This document shows, piece after piece, positions 1 to 9,519 of a stretch of 64,000 nt of DNA. Location: positions 889,048 to 953,047 of the forward strand of contig NZ_JAFKCU010000001.1 of NCBI RefSeq assembly GCF_017254845.1. Reading direction: 5' to 3'. Origin of the DNA: Algoriphagus pacificus (GTDB lineage Bacteria > Bacteroidota > Bacteroidia > Cytophagales > Cyclobacteriaceae). Under the pieces are notes generated by a model. It searched no databases. It saw only the letters and a list, made by a program, of their open reading frames with translations, and was not told the DNA's origin. Positions within the stretch are counted from its first letter, which is position 1. Every line of letters starts with the position of its first letter. The translations under genes were made by a program, and so were the position numbers.

Positions 1-29
1 TCTTTTACTCTTATAGATAAAAATCAATG

Positions 30-104
30 TGGGACCTAGGGGATTCGAACCCATGACCTCTGCCCTGTCAAGGCAGCGCTCTAAACCAACTGAGCTAAGA
101 TCCC
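30..104 (-). tRNA. tRNA-Val (anticodon GAC)
   Basis: Read on the minus strand, a 75-nt cloverleaf is visible. The 7-bp acceptor stem pairs GGGATCT with AGGTCCC (one U-G), followed by discriminator A. The D arm holds the usual TTAGCTCAG start. The anticodon stem is CTGCC/GGCAG with loop TTGACAG, giving anticodon GAC (plus-strand 67-69), which reads valine GUC/GUU. The T loop is GTTCGAATC. The 3' CCA is not encoded, so it must be added enzymatically. An exact 18-bp copy of the 5' end lies just upstream (146-163). Confidence 0.95.
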
Positions 105-163
105 AATAGACAATGCGCTTTAAACCTCCCGATAGCTATCGCGGATGAGCTAAGATCCCAATA
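91..163. repeat. Duplicated 18-bp 5' end of the tRNA gene
   Basis: The 18 bases covering the tRNA 5' end and the first base of its leader (91-108) recur exactly at 146-163. The two copies are in the same orientation and 37 bp apart. Between them sits a 12-bp perfect palindrome, CGATAGCTATCG (130-141). The second copy lacks the rest of a tRNA, so it is a fragment, either a scar of a former upstream tRNA copy or a recombination remnant. Confidence 0.75.
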
Positions 164-291
164 TACTTCTCCTGAATTGCTTGCGAATATAGATCAGCCA
201 AAACAGCTATGCAAGATTGAATAATCAGATTTCAAATCAGGAGATTGTCAAAGAAATACAGAACTAAAAATAATCCTTTAATAAATATCAG

Positions 292-822
292 CTATAAAGT
301 CTCTGCCCGAAAACTATTCAAAATTGCAGTAAAAATGGGTTTGACGTTATTGTATTCGCCGGCAGGTGCCGAACCTACGATTTTGAAGTTCTGATTGAGC
401 TTTTCGAACATATAAAAAACACCAACCTGGTCACCTTTTTCCCCATGTGAAAACTCAACCCATGAAGCTGGACTTTCATCAATTGTTGTATCGCCATTTT
501 TGAGGACAGTGAAATTTTTATAGTCTTCGGGCAGGATATACTGTACCTCAAATAGAAAATCTTCTTCTACCGATTGACTTTCCAAAAGCGACTCAAATTT
601 TTCTGTTCCTACTGCTTTTTCCACATAGGTGAGAGTTAGGTAGGCATCTTTTACGTCTTGGGATTCAATAATGTAATCGTACCCATCATCCCTTACCTGC
701 CATCCTTCAGGTAGAACATAGCTGAATTTAATTTCAGGATCTTTGACCTCAACTCTATTTTGGGCAAATGAGATTAGAGGCAAAAAAGCAAAGGCAAGGA
801 TTAGTAGCAATCGGTCAATCAT
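292..822 (-). CDS. Secreted protein of unknown function
   Basis: This 176-residue protein has a clear signal peptide (Met-Ile-Asp-Arg, a hydrophobic stretch, then LISFAQ with cleavage near residue 20), so it is probably periplasmic or surface-exposed. The mature part begins with a strand pattern, a FSYVLPEGW segment followed by alternating hydrophobic residues, ending in a helix. This recalls small PsbP-like or lipocalin-like single-domain proteins, but I do not recognise a defined family. It is a single gene downstream of uvrA on the same strand, with about 140 bp between them. No catalytic motif is seen. Confidence 0.7.
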   Translation of the reverse strand: MIDRLLLILAFAFLPLISFAQNRVEVKDPEIKFSYVLPEGWQVRDDGYDYIIESQDVKDAYLTLTYVEKAVGTEKFESLLESQSVEEDFLFEVQYILPEDYKNFTVLKNGDTTIDESPASWVEFSHGEKGDQVGVFYMFEKLNQNFKIVGSAPAGEYNNVKPIFTAILNSFRAETL

Positions 823-961
823 GATGAATTTTGAATTAGTTTCAGATTATACCTGAACTAATATATTCATCAGATTTTCCTTCAGAAAATTCTCGCTATA
901 AATTTAAGGTTAATTAAGACTTTAGCTGTTAATAAGTACAGTTTTGTGCTTTCTTCAGTCA

Positions 962-3778
962 CTACACAAAAGACTCCCTCAAATACTTCGCAGTATAATT
1001 TCCTTCTTCCTTCATCATATCTTCTGGGGTTCCTTCGAATGTCAAATGACCTCCTTTGTTTCCTCCTTCAGGCCCTAAATCAATCACCCAATCGGCTGAT
1101 TTGATCACTTCTGTATTATGCTCGATGATGATGACAGAATGTCCCTGATCAATCAATGCATTGATAGAATGAAGCAGTTTTTTGATATCATGGAAGTGAA
1201 GTCCTGTTGTCGGTTCGTCAAAAATGAACAGAATATGATCTCCTGATTTGGTGCCACCTTTGCCAAGGAAGGATGCCAATTTCACACGCTGGGCTTCCCC
1301 GCCGGAAAGGGTATTTGAGCTTTGCCCCATTCCAATATATCCCAAACCTACCTCTTGAAGAGGAAGTAGCTTGTTGACAATTTGTGTTTTGCCCTTGAAG
1401 AACTCAATGGCTTCATCGATGGTCATGTCGAGGACCTCAGAAATATCTTTATCCTTGTATTTGACATCCAAAATCTCATTTTTGAAGCGCTTCCCTTTAC
1501 AGGATTCACATGTCAAGTGGATATCTGCCATAAACTGCATTTCCACAGTCGTAATACCTTCCCCAGAGCAAGCTTCACATCGGCCACCATCTACGTTGAA
1601 AGAGAAAAATGCCGGTTTATAGTTTCGTTGTTTGGAGATTGCCTGTTCAGAAAAGAGTGCCCGAATGGCGTCATAGGCCTTCACATAAGTTACTGGATTG
1701 GAGCGGGAAGATTTACCAATTGGGTTTTGATCTACAAATTCAATTTGTGAAATAGATCGATAATCACCCTCAATTTTGTCATACTTTCCACTTTCATCTA
1801 TGACAGTTCCAAGCATTTTCCCCAAAGCTGGGTACAACACTTTTTTCACCAAAGTAGACTTACCAGAACCTGAAACTCCTGTAACAACTGTAAGGGTATT
1901 CAAAGGGAATTTTACCGTGAGGTTTTTCAGATTGTTCTCCCTTGCTCCTTTGACCAAAATACTGTCTTTCCATTTACGGTTTCCATCTTTCTTGAAAATC
2001 TGCTCCTCTCCTCTAAGGTATTTCGCAGTATAAGTTTGGGCCGAAGCCATCAAGTCTTCGATAGGTCCCTGGAATAGCAATTCTCCTCCATTGACTCCTG
2101 CGTCTGGTCCAATGTCTATGATCTGGTCTGCGGCTTTCATGACTTTTTCCTCATGTTCCACCACAATTACTGTATTGCCCAGATCACGCAAGGACTTCAA
2201 TACGCCGATTAAGCGATCGGTATCTCTAGGATGAAGTCCGATGCTTGGTTCATCCAAGATATACATAGAGCCCACCAATGCTGAACCTAAGGAAGTGGCC
2301 AATTTAATCCGTTGAAATTCCCCTCCAGAAAGCGTAGATGTCAATCTATTCAATGTCAAATAGCCTAATCCTACTTCATCCATGTAAGAAAGTCTGCTTT
2401 GGATTTCCTTTAAAAGACGATTTGCAATTTTGGCTTGATGGGAAGGGAGTTCAAGTTTATTGAAAAATTCCAAAGCCTCATCAATTGGCATCAGAACCAA
2501 ATCAGTGATTGATTTTCCTTCGATTTTCACATAGGAAGCATCTTTTCTAAGTCGCGTTCCTTTACAGTCAGGACAAGTGGTGCGTCCACGGAATCGTGAA
2601 AGCATCACTCGATATTGGATTTTATGTGTTTTGGATTCCAGATCCTTGAAAAAGTCATCCAAGCCTTTGAAATACTTATTTCCAGTCCAAATTAGGTTTT
2701 GCTCTTTCTCTGTAAGTTCGTTGTATGACCGGTGGATAGGGAAGTCAAATTCAATTCCTTTTTTCAATAATGGCTCCAACCAGCTTCTGGAAGATTCCCC
2801 TCGCCATGGGGCAATCGCTCCTTCATAAACTGACATTTCCTTATCCGGAATGACCAAATCTGGGTCTATTCCGAGCACATTTCCAAAACCTTCGCAGGTT
2901 CTGCAGGCTCCATAAGGATTGTTGAAAGAGAAGAAATTCACTGATGGGATTTCGAATTGAATGCCATCTAGCTCAAATCGATCAGAAAAAGTGCGTGTTT
3001 CCTTACCTGGAACAGTAATTTTGCAATCCCCATGGCCTTCAAATAAGGCAGTTTGAACTGAGTCAGCAATTCGGAATTGATTGTCTTCATCATCCTTAAT
3101 CACTGATGCCCGGTCTATTAAGATCTCGTATTTCCCTTTTGGCACTTTCTTTTCGCCCAGCAGATCTTCTACGAAATAAACCTCTTCATCAATCAAAATT
3201 CGGGTATAGCCCTTTTGCAAGAGCAATTCCAATTCCTGCTCGATTTTACGCCCTCTTTCCATTTGAAGGGGACAGGAAATCATGACTTTAGTCCCTTCTT
3301 CAAAAGACTGTACAAAATCAACAATGTCAGTTACTGTATGATGCTTTACTTCCTTGCCAGAAATTGGAGAGATGGTTTTACCGATTCTTGAGAAAAGCAA
3401 CTTCAGGTAATCATAAATCTCAGTGGTAGTTCCGACTGTGGATCTTGGGTTTTTCGTGTTGACTTTTTGCTGAATCGCTATGGCAGGAGCAACACCTTTG
3501 ATGTATTCCACATCCGGTTTTTCCATTCTGCCGAGAAACTGACGAGCATAAGAACTCAAACTTTCCACATACATGCGTTGCCCTTCGGCAAAAAGCGTAT
3601 CGAAAGCCAAAGAAGATTTTCCTGAACCAGATAGGCCTGTGACCACTACCAATTTATTCCTTGGAATGGCCACGCTCAGACTTTTCAGATTATTGACCCG
3701 TGCATTTTTGATGATGATAAAATCCTTCGGATCAAGGGAGTCAATGTCGGTTTTAGCGGATAAAGTGCTCAAAGTCAT
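962..3778 (-). CDS. uvrA: Excinuclease ABC subunit A
   Basis: UvrA is the DNA-damage-recognition ATPase of nucleotide excision repair and loads UvrB at lesions. The protein (938 aa from the ATG at 3778) has the expected double ABC architecture. The first Walker A is GLSGSGKS near residues 48-55 and the second is GVSGSGKS. There are two LSGGE signature motifs and two four-cysteine zinc modules (CRTCEGFG with CPDCKGTR, and CEACSGEG with CESCKGKR). Length is normal for the family. The open frame also allows a TTG start nine bases upstream (3787); the ATG is preferred because neither site has a strong ribosome binding site. It is divergent from pnuC. Confidence 0.97.
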   Translation of the reverse strand: MTLSTLSAKTDIDSLDPKDFIIIKNARVNNLKSLSVAIPRNKLVVVTGLSGSGKSSLAFDTLFAEGQRMYVESLSSYARQFLGRMEKPDVEYIKGVAPAIAIQQKVNTKNPRSTVGTTTEIYDYLKLLFSRIGKTISPISGKEVKHHTVTDIVDFVQSFEEGTKVMISCPLQMERGRKIEQELELLLQKGYTRILIDEEVYFVEDLLGEKKVPKGKYEILIDRASVIKDDEDNQFRIADSVQTALFEGHGDCKITVPGKETRTFSDRFELDGIQFEIPSVNFFSFNNPYGACRTCEGFGNVLGIDPDLVIPDKEMSVYEGAIAPWRGESSRSWLEPLLKKGIEFDFPIHRSYNELTEKEQNLIWTGNKYFKGLDDFFKDLESKTHKIQYRVMLSRFRGRTTCPDCKGTRLRKDASYVKIEGKSITDLVLMPIDEALEFFNKLELPSHQAKIANRLLKEIQSRLSYMDEVGLGYLTLNRLTSTLSGGEFQRIKLATSLGSALVGSMYILDEPSIGLHPRDTDRLIGVLKSLRDLGNTVIVVEHEEKVMKAADQIIDIGPDAGVNGGELLFQGPIEDLMASAQTYTAKYLRGEEQIFKKDGNRKWKDSILVKGARENNLKNLTVKFPLNTLTVVTGVSGSGKSTLVKKVLYPALGKMLGTVIDESGKYDKIEGDYRSISQIEFVDQNPIGKSSRSNPVTYVKAYDAIRALFSEQAISKQRNYKPAFFSFNVDGGRCEACSGEGITTVEMQFMADIHLTCESCKGKRFKNEILDVKYKDKDISEVLDMTIDEAIEFFKGKTQIVNKLLPLQEVGLGYIGMGQSSNTLSGGEAQRVKLASFLGKGGTKSGDHILFIFDEPTTGLHFHDIKKLLHSINALIDQGHSVIIIEHNTEVIKSADWVIDLGPEGGNKGGHLTFEGTPEDMMKEEGNYTAKYLRESFV

Positions 3779-3824
3779 AGCTGGCAAAGTTAATCAGGAA
3801 AGAGGGAAAAGGGTAATAAGTCCC

Positions 3825-3858
3825 AAAACTTGTTGATCAAACTTGATAAGTTTTGATC
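3825..3858. promoter_or_regulatory. Inverted repeats in the uvrA-pnuC divergent region
   Basis: The 140-bp region between uvrA and pnuC holds AAAACTT (3825-3831) inverted as AAGTTTT (3848-3854), a perfect 8-bp palindrome TTGATCAA (3833-3840), and a further TTTGATC half-site (3852-3858). It is an operator-like cluster or simply AT-rich chance. No riboswitch pattern was recognised upstream of pnuC. Confidence 0.3.
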
Positions 3859-3918
3859 GGTTTGTTTATAACCAAAGTTTAGAGGGAATAGGTTTAGAAA
3901 ATTTCACTTATTTCGGGT

Positions 3919-4533
3919 ATGGATTTACAATGGTTCCTAGATGGCTTATCCGAAGGACTAAGAAACATGACTTGGCTGGAAGCTGTCGCCGTGTTTTTTG
4001 GAATTGCTTCGGTTTTTTATTCCATGAAGGAGCATATTTGGGTTTATCCTACAGGGATTATCTCCACGCTGATTTATGTTTGGATTTGCTTCCAATATAA
4101 ATTGTATGCTGATATGGGCATCAATGCTTACTATTTTAGTATGTCAATTTATGGCTGGTATGTTTGGACTCATCCCAAAACCGGAGTAGATGTTTTGCCG
4201 GTAACCTGGCTTAAACCAAAAGGCTGGCTTATAGCTTTGGGTATATTTCTGATTTCCTATCTCACCTTATATTTTGTTTTATCCACATTTACCGATAGCG
4301 ATGTGCCTTATTGGGATTCTTTTACCACAGCATCGGCTTTTGTGGGTATGTGGCTAATGGCAAAAAAGAAAGTGGAAAACTGGATTTTTTGGATCATCAC
4401 CGATCTTGTGTCAGTTCCACTCTATTTTTATAAAGGTCTTATTTTGACAACGGTCCAATTTACCTTTTTCACTGTATTGGCTACCATGGGCTTGATTGCC
4501 TGGATAAAATCTGCAAAAGCCTATGAAGCCTGA
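3919..4533 (+). CDS. pnuC: Nicotinamide riboside transporter PnuC
   Basis: This 204-residue polytopic membrane protein belongs to the PnuC family of facilitated vitamin-precursor transporters. It has about seven hydrophobic helices. The family signature region is present around residues 45-90 (IWVYPTGI, then a Q-Y-K-LYADMG segment and the YGWYVW motif). The stop codon overlaps the start of the next gene by 11 bp; that gene encodes a NadR-type kinase. The pairing argues that the substrate is nicotinamide riboside, phosphorylated on entry to trap it as NMN, rather than thiamine. Confidence 0.92.
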   Translation: MDLQWFLDGLSEGLRNMTWLEAVAVFFGIASVFYSMKEHIWVYPTGIISTLIYVWICFQYKLYADMGINAYYFSMSIYGWYVWTHPKTGVDVLPVTWLKPKGWLIALGIFLISYLTLYFVLSTFTDSDVPYWDSFTTASAFVGMWLMAKKKVENWIFWIITDLVSVPLYFYKGLILTTVQFTFFTVLATMGLIAWIKSAKAYEA

Positions 4534-5053
4534 AAGAATCTTAATTTTAGGACCCGAATCTACTGGTAAGAGCACCCTTGCTTCGGACTTATCCACATAT
4601 TATAATGAACCTTGGGTTCCTGAATATGCCCGTGAATACTTGGATCAATTGGGTAGAAACTATGAATATGATGATTTATTGGAAATAGCTAAAGGCCAGG
4701 TTCGGCTTGAAGACCAATTGGCTTTGGAGGCGGATAAGTTCCTTTTTTGTGATACAGATTTACGAGTTATCCACATTTGGTCAGAGCATCGATTTGGGAA
4801 AACCCATCCTTGGGTAATGGAACAGATAGCCAAGCGAGACTATAGTTTGATTTTATTGACAGCTACAGATTTGCCTTGGGAACCAGATCCATTAAGGGAA
4901 TATCCTGAACTAGAGATGAGGCAATATTTTTTTGAAAAGTATCTTAATTTGGCAAAAGCAAGCGGATTTCCTTTCGAAGTAGTCTATGGTAGCGAAAAGG
5001 AAAGGTTAAATCAGGCAATTGAATACATTTCCACCCATATTAATTTGAAATGA
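4523..5053 (+). CDS. NadR-like ribosylnicotinamide kinase (AAA ATPase)
   Basis: This 176-residue P-loop protein has a Walker A GPESTGKS at residues 10-17. It is followed by EYAREYLDQLGR, a segment typical of the kinase domain of NadR. It lacks the N-terminal helix-turn-helix and the NMN adenylyltransferase domain of enterobacterial NadR, so it is the stand-alone kinase form. Predicted role: phosphorylation of nicotinamide riboside to NMN in NAD salvage, in the cytoplasm. It starts 11 bp inside pnuC and overlaps the following sulfatase by 4 bp, implying translational coupling. Confidence 0.88.
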   Translation: MKPERILILGPESTGKSTLASDLSTYYNEPWVPEYAREYLDQLGRNYEYDDLLEIAKGQVRLEDQLALEADKFLFCDTDLRVIHIWSEHRFGKTHPWVMEQIAKRDYSLILLTATDLPWEPDPLREYPELEMRQYFFEKYLNLAKASGFPFEVVYGSEKERLNQAIEYISTHINLK

Positions 5054-6576
5054 AACAGGCATTTATAATCCTCTTCGGAGCATTGGTGTTATTGGGTTGC
5101 AAGCCTGAGGAAGAGAAGAATCGAAAGCCCAATTTCGTCTACATTTTAGCCGATGATTTGGGATATGGAGAGGTTGGCTATCAAGGACAGGTGAAAATTC
5201 AAACTCCAAATATTGACGCTTTGGCTGCTTCAGGGATGGTTTTTACGAACCATTATTCTGGTGCTCCGGTCTGCGCTCCAGCAAGATGTATTTTGCTGAC
5301 GGGCAAACATGGTGGGCATGCCTATATCCGAGGAAATGATGAGTGGAGAGAACGAGGGGAAGTTTGGGATTATGCCAAAGCTGCTGCGGATCCTAATTTG
5401 GAAGGGCAGAGACCCTTGCCAGGGGGAACGGTAACTTTAGCTTCAATTTTGCAGAAAGAAGGATATAAAACTGGAATTGTGGGGAAATGGGGTTTGGGTG
5501 CACCGACTACAGAAAGCATCCCTACCAAAATGGGCTTTGATTATTTTTACGGCTACAATTGTCAACGACAGGCCCATAATCTTTACCCTCCTCACCTTTG
5601 GGAAAACGAGACTAAAGTTCCTTTGAATAATCCCATAGTGGTTCCGAGCACAAAATTAGATTCTTTAGCTGACCCAAATGATCCTGCCAGCTACAAGAAA
5701 TATCAACAGCAGGATTATGCGCCAACTTTGATGCATGAAAAGGCTTTGAGTTTTCTGGAAGAAAATAAAGATGAACCGTTCTTTCTTTACTATGCATCTC
5801 CATTGCCACATGTACCGCTTCAAGCCCCTTTGAATGATGTGGATAAGTATCACGAAGAATTTGGAGAGGAGGATCCTTACACCGGAGTTAACGGCTATTT
5901 TCCAAATAGATATCCACATGCCACTTACGCAGCTATGATTTCGCTTCTTGACCAACAAATTGGTGAAGTAAGAAATAAACTAAAAGAATTGGGTCTAGAA
6001 GAAAATACCATCATTGTAGTCACCAGTGACAATGGGCCCACCTATACCGGAGGAGTAGATTTTGATTACTTCGAAAGTTCAAAGCCTTTTACCAATGGCT
6101 ATGGTCGAACCAAAGGCTTTGTTTACGAAGGAGGGATAAGGATTCCAATGCTGGTGAGCTGGCCTGGAAAGGTTGAAGCTGGATCAAAAACGGATCATAT
6201 TTCCGCTTTCTATGATGTGCTGCCAACGATTTGTGATTTATTAGGAATTCCTGCTCCTGCCGATGCTGATGGCAAAAGCTTTCTTCCCACGCTATTGGGA
6301 AAAGAGCAAGAAGAACATGAATATCTGTTTTGGGAATATCCTGAATATGGTGGTCAACAAGCCGTGAGAATGGGAAAATGGAAGGCGGTTCGCCAGAATA
6401 TAATGAAGGAAGAAAATCTGGAAATTGAGCTGTATGATCTATCCATTGATCCAAAAGAGCAAAATAACGTAGCAGCTGCCAACCCGGATCTTGTGAAAAA
6501 AATGGAGGAGATAATGCAAAAAGAACACTCCACTCCAATATTGGATCGCTTTAAAATGGCTGCATTAGGCGATTAA
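5050..6576 (+). CDS. Lipoprotein arylsulfatase
   Basis: This 508-residue formylglycine sulfatase has a lipoprotein signal with lipobox VLLGC (Cys17). Metal-binding NFVYILADDLGYGEVG follows near residues 28-43. The maturation motif is CAPAR (Cys75 to Arg79), in which the cysteine would be converted to formylglycine. Later motifs include HGGHAYIRGN and VVTSDNGPTY. Family members hydrolyse sulfate esters of glycans or small molecules in the periplasm. A separate anaerobic sulfatase maturase or formylglycine-generating enzyme is needed and is not in this window. Overlap with the kinase gene by 4 bp (ATGA) places it in the NAD-salvage operon, an odd partner. Confidence 0.93.
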   Translation: MKQAFIILFGALVLLGCKPEEEKNRKPNFVYILADDLGYGEVGYQGQVKIQTPNIDALAASGMVFTNHYSGAPVCAPARCILLTGKHGGHAYIRGNDEWRERGEVWDYAKAAADPNLEGQRPLPGGTVTLASILQKEGYKTGIVGKWGLGAPTTESIPTKMGFDYFYGYNCQRQAHNLYPPHLWENETKVPLNNPIVVPSTKLDSLADPNDPASYKKYQQQDYAPTLMHEKALSFLEENKDEPFFLYYASPLPHVPLQAPLNDVDKYHEEFGEEDPYTGVNGYFPNRYPHATYAAMISLLDQQIGEVRNKLKELGLEENTIIVVTSDNGPTYTGGVDFDYFESSKPFTNGYGRTKGFVYEGGIRIPMLVSWPGKVEAGSKTDHISAFYDVLPTICDLLGIPAPADADGKSFLPTLLGKEQEEHEYLFWEYPEYGGQQAVRMGKWKAVRQNIMKEENLEIELYDLSIDPKEQNNVAAANPDLVKKMEEIMQKEHSTPILDRFKMAALGD

Positions 6577-6600
6577 TTCAATTGTACTCAATCGAATTGA

Positions 6601-7686
6601 TTACCATTTTCCTAAAGAGAGTGTTGCTGCCTCTACCAAACGCATCATAACTGGATGGTAATTATTATTCAGAATAATGATGGTTTTATTCTCTTCGATG
6701 TAGCGTACAATAATGGTTTTATAGCCAGGATTATCTCCTGTGTGCATGACCATTTTTCCCAAAGGACTTTTCGGCTCCAATTCCCAACCAAAACCATAAT
6801 AGCTTCTGGTTCCATCATTGAGTTTTGCTGGGGTGAATGCAAGCTCCATGGTTTCTTTAGAAACTAATTTTTCTCCATACAAAGCCTGATCCCACAACAA
6901 CAGATCCTCGGCGGTACTGCTGACCCTTCCAGGGCCTTTTCTATTTCCTAGCCAAACAGTGTAGTCTGATGATCGGAAATTATTGGCATTGACATAAGTA
7001 CCGTTTTCATCTTTGATATGGCCAACAGCAAAATTCTTAACCTTAGCTTTTGCTTCAGGAGATCGAATTGCTGTGGATTTCATATGAAGTGGCTTAAAAA
7101 TCCATTCCTCTATCAAATCCACAAAATCTTTTCCAGTGGCTTTTTCCACAATGCTGGCAAGGAAAACGTAGCCAGTATTACTGTATTGATATTTTTCTCC
7201 CGGCTCAAAAAGCATTGGAGGCTGGTATTTATTCAGGTAGACTAGGATATCTGTATTTCCTGCTACTTTGCTCTTATCCCAATGCTCATCCATTACCGCC
7301 TGATAATCCGGCAACCCACTGGTATGATGCAGCAATTGACGAATGGTGATTCCTTTGTAGGGGATTTCCAGATACTTTTCCACCGGATCATCAAAATTCA
7401 ACAGGCCTTTTTCCTGACACATCATGATCATCATGGCTGTGAATTGCTTTGAAACAGAAGCCATTTCAAATATGTCAGACTTCTTCAATGCCACATGATC
7501 CTCAAAGGATCGCATTCCAATTGCTTCCTCCATTAGGATCTCTCCATCTTGAGCAACTAGGATAACACCAGAAAAACCTTCTGATCTGGCTTTTTCGACA
7601 GCATCAACAAGAATTCGTTCTTGGGCGAACCCCGGAATCATGAAAAAAGAAAATACAAGAAAAGAAAGGGTTAAAAATTTCATCAT
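6601..7686 (-). CDS. Secreted serine hydrolase, class C beta-lactamase fold
   Basis: The 361-residue protein begins with a signal peptide (cleavage near GFAQ, residue 21). It carries the three active-site motifs of the class C/penicillin-binding fold: SVSK (Ser77-Lys80), YSN (Tyr168-Asn170) and HTG (His315-Gly317). Such proteins are esterases, peptidases or D-amino-acid-amide hydrolases more often than true beta-lactamases, and the substrate cannot be read from sequence. It converges on the sulfatase gene with only 24 bp between stops. Related proteins occur at 18478-19569 and 40413-41567. Confidence 0.9.
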   Translation of the reverse strand: MMKFLTLSFLVFSFFMIPGFAQERILVDAVEKARSEGFSGVILVAQDGEILMEEAIGMRSFEDHVALKKSDIFEMASVSKQFTAMMIMMCQEKGLLNFDDPVEKYLEIPYKGITIRQLLHHTSGLPDYQAVMDEHWDKSKVAGNTDILVYLNKYQPPMLFEPGEKYQYSNTGYVFLASIVEKATGKDFVDLIEEWIFKPLHMKSTAIRSPEAKAKVKNFAVGHIKDENGTYVNANNFRSSDYTVWLGNRKGPGRVSSTAEDLLLWDQALYGEKLVSKETMELAFTPAKLNDGTRSYYGFGWELEPKSPLGKMVMHTGDNPGYKTIIVRYIEENKTIIILNNNYHPVMMRLVEAATLSLGKW

Positions 7687-7762
7687 GGGGAAGGCGTTAA
7701 GGTTATAGAAAAATACGAAACCTTTTCTTTTTCCACTAATTGGTACTTAGGACACCATAAAA

Positions 7763-7786
7763 AAAGCCACGAAAAATCGTGGCTTT
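7763..7786 (-). terminator. Intrinsic terminator of the M28 peptidase gene
   Basis: A 10-bp perfect stem AAAGCCACGA/TCGTGGCTTT with a four-base loop is followed on the minus strand by a run of T residues. It lies 23 bp after the M28 peptidase stop codon. Confidence 0.88.
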
Positions 7787-7808
7787 AATTAGTTATTTAA
7801 GAAGGAGA

Positions 7809-9350
7809 TTAATCCATTCCGCCTTTTCTTGTTGGAGATCTTTTGGTTGGCCATTCTGTTGGTTCACCATTTCTTCCAACCGGAATTCTAACTTCTCTGG
7901 AAACCATGTTGTCTTCTTCGCTAGCCAAATATGCCATGATAGCAGCCATGATTACATTGCTTTGCACATCATCAAAAACGATTTTATCATAGGTATCCAA
8001 ATTGGTATGCCAAGTGTAATTGAAATAAGACCAGTTCAAAGAGCTCAAGGAGAAAGCTGGAACACCTGCTGCTACAAAAGAAGCATAGTCAGATCCGCCA
8101 CCGCCAGGATTTCCTGGGAAGTTTGTTTCAATATCACGGGTGATTTCTCTTGGTACTTTAGACATCCATCTGCCTAAGTATTCGTAGCTGTCCACAAATC
8201 CTTGTCCAGAGACATTTGCCACTCGGCCGGTACCATTATCCTGGTTAAACAATACCTGGATTTTTTCCATCATTTCTGGATGATCTTCCACAAAAGCTCT
8301 GGATCCATTCAAACCTTGCTCTTCAGATCCCCAATGGCCCACCAAAATTGTTCTTTTTGGATTTGGATACACCTTTTTCAATACGCGCATCACTTCCATC
8401 ATCATGATTGTTCCGGTACCGTTGTCGGTAGCGCCTGTACCGCCATCCCATGAATCAAAATGAGCAGATAGCATGACATATTCATCAGGCTTCTCTGTTC
8501 CTTTGATTTCAGCAATTGTGTTGAAAGTTGGTACTACGCCAAGATCTTTAGACTGTGCATTCAAATTGATCTGAGGTTTTTCACCACTTTCTGCCAATCT
8601 GAAAAGTAAGCCATAATCTTCTAAAGAAAGGTCGATTGTAGGAACTTTAGTGGTAGAAGCAGAGAAGATTTTATTGGCGCCAAAACCCTGAGACCAATAA
8701 GAAGTAATAATTCCCAAGGCACCAGCATCTTCAAGAGCCAAAGGCAATTCTCTTCTTCCTTTTCCGGTTTTTTGAAGTCTGGCGTTCCAAGCTCTATTCA
8801 TCTCGGTACGCTCTTCTTTCATTTTTTCGAAGGATTCCTCAGTTGCAAATTCCTCCCAGTTGTAATCCGGTCTACCCGTAATCTGTGGAGCGGAGATCAT
8901 TACATATTTTCCTTTGACAGAAGGTAGCCATGCTGCAAAAGCTGCTTCATCTGCCAAATCAGGAATTGTCACTACTTCACCAACTGCACCCCCTTGTGGA
9001 GAAGTTGGGCTCCAAGCCAATTGCTGACCAGCAAGAGATTTGGTCCAAGGAGCGATCATATCGATATGGGTGATTCCTCTTTCCCATCCTTTCCACTCAC
9101 CCCACTGTTCGTTGCGGGCTTCAATACCCCAACCTTGATATTTTTCCACTGCCCAATCATGAGCATTTTTCATTTGAGGAGTGCCAACCAATCTTGGTCC
9201 GATTCCATCCATTAGCTCATGAGCAATCTGCTTCAGCTGAGAATTTTCAGTTTCTTCCTTGATGATTTGGTCTATGGTTTCATCTTGGGCCTGCACTTGT
9301 GACCCAAGGATCAATAGTAATCCAAGACCGAATAGGTAGTTTTTTTTCAT
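7809..9350 (-). CDS. Secreted M28-family zinc metallopeptidase
   Basis: This 513-residue protein has a signal peptide (to about residue 21, VQAQ). A PA-like insert lies around residues 100-250. The catalytic M28 domain carries the co-catalytic zinc set: His297 and Asp309 (SAHFDSWDGG..TDNG), Glu343/Glu344 (GSEEQGLNGS), Asp371 (NQDNGTG) and His448 (WHTNLDTYD). The family removes N-terminal amino acids from peptides or hydrolyses carboxypeptidase-type substrates outside the cytoplasm. It is a single gene with its own terminator, divergent from the glycan operon that begins at 9520. Confidence 0.93.
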   Translation of the reverse strand: MKKNYLFGLGLLLILGSQVQAQDETIDQIIKEETENSQLKQIAHELMDGIGPRLVGTPQMKNAHDWAVEKYQGWGIEARNEQWGEWKGWERGITHIDMIAPWTKSLAGQQLAWSPTSPQGGAVGEVVTIPDLADEAAFAAWLPSVKGKYVMISAPQITGRPDYNWEEFATEESFEKMKEERTEMNRAWNARLQKTGKGRRELPLALEDAGALGIITSYWSQGFGANKIFSASTTKVPTIDLSLEDYGLLFRLAESGEKPQINLNAQSKDLGVVPTFNTIAEIKGTEKPDEYVMLSAHFDSWDGGTGATDNGTGTIMMMEVMRVLKKVYPNPKRTILVGHWGSEEQGLNGSRAFVEDHPEMMEKIQVLFNQDNGTGRVANVSGQGFVDSYEYLGRWMSKVPREITRDIETNFPGNPGGGGSDYASFVAAGVPAFSLSSLNWSYFNYTWHTNLDTYDKIVFDDVQSNVIMAAIMAYLASEEDNMVSREVRIPVGRNGEPTEWPTKRSPTRKGGMD

Positions 9351-9519
9351 TGCTGTTTAGTTTAGAATCTAAAAATATCTTTAGAAAGTGGTATTTCCAC
9401 ACCGCTGGTGGATTTGTGCTTAATCTTATCCTTTTCGGTATTGTTTTAAAAACAGATCAATTAAATTGTGACCCTTTGATTCAATGCACAGCAAATTCAG
9501 CTGAATTAACTTTAGACCC

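Noticed and set aside
1371-3836. Several plus-strand open frames of 83-122 codons across the uvrA locus
   Set aside because: They are antisense to uvrA, lack protein character and no family; uvrA explains the region.
3788-3918. TPP or other riboswitch upstream of pnuC
   Set aside because: No thi-box or other known riboswitch core is recognisable, and the adjacent NadR-type kinase points to nicotinamide riboside.
5612-6538. Minus-strand open frames of up to 149 codons opposite the sulfatase
   Set aside because: They lie antisense within a well-supported sulfatase and have composition expected of a shadow frame.
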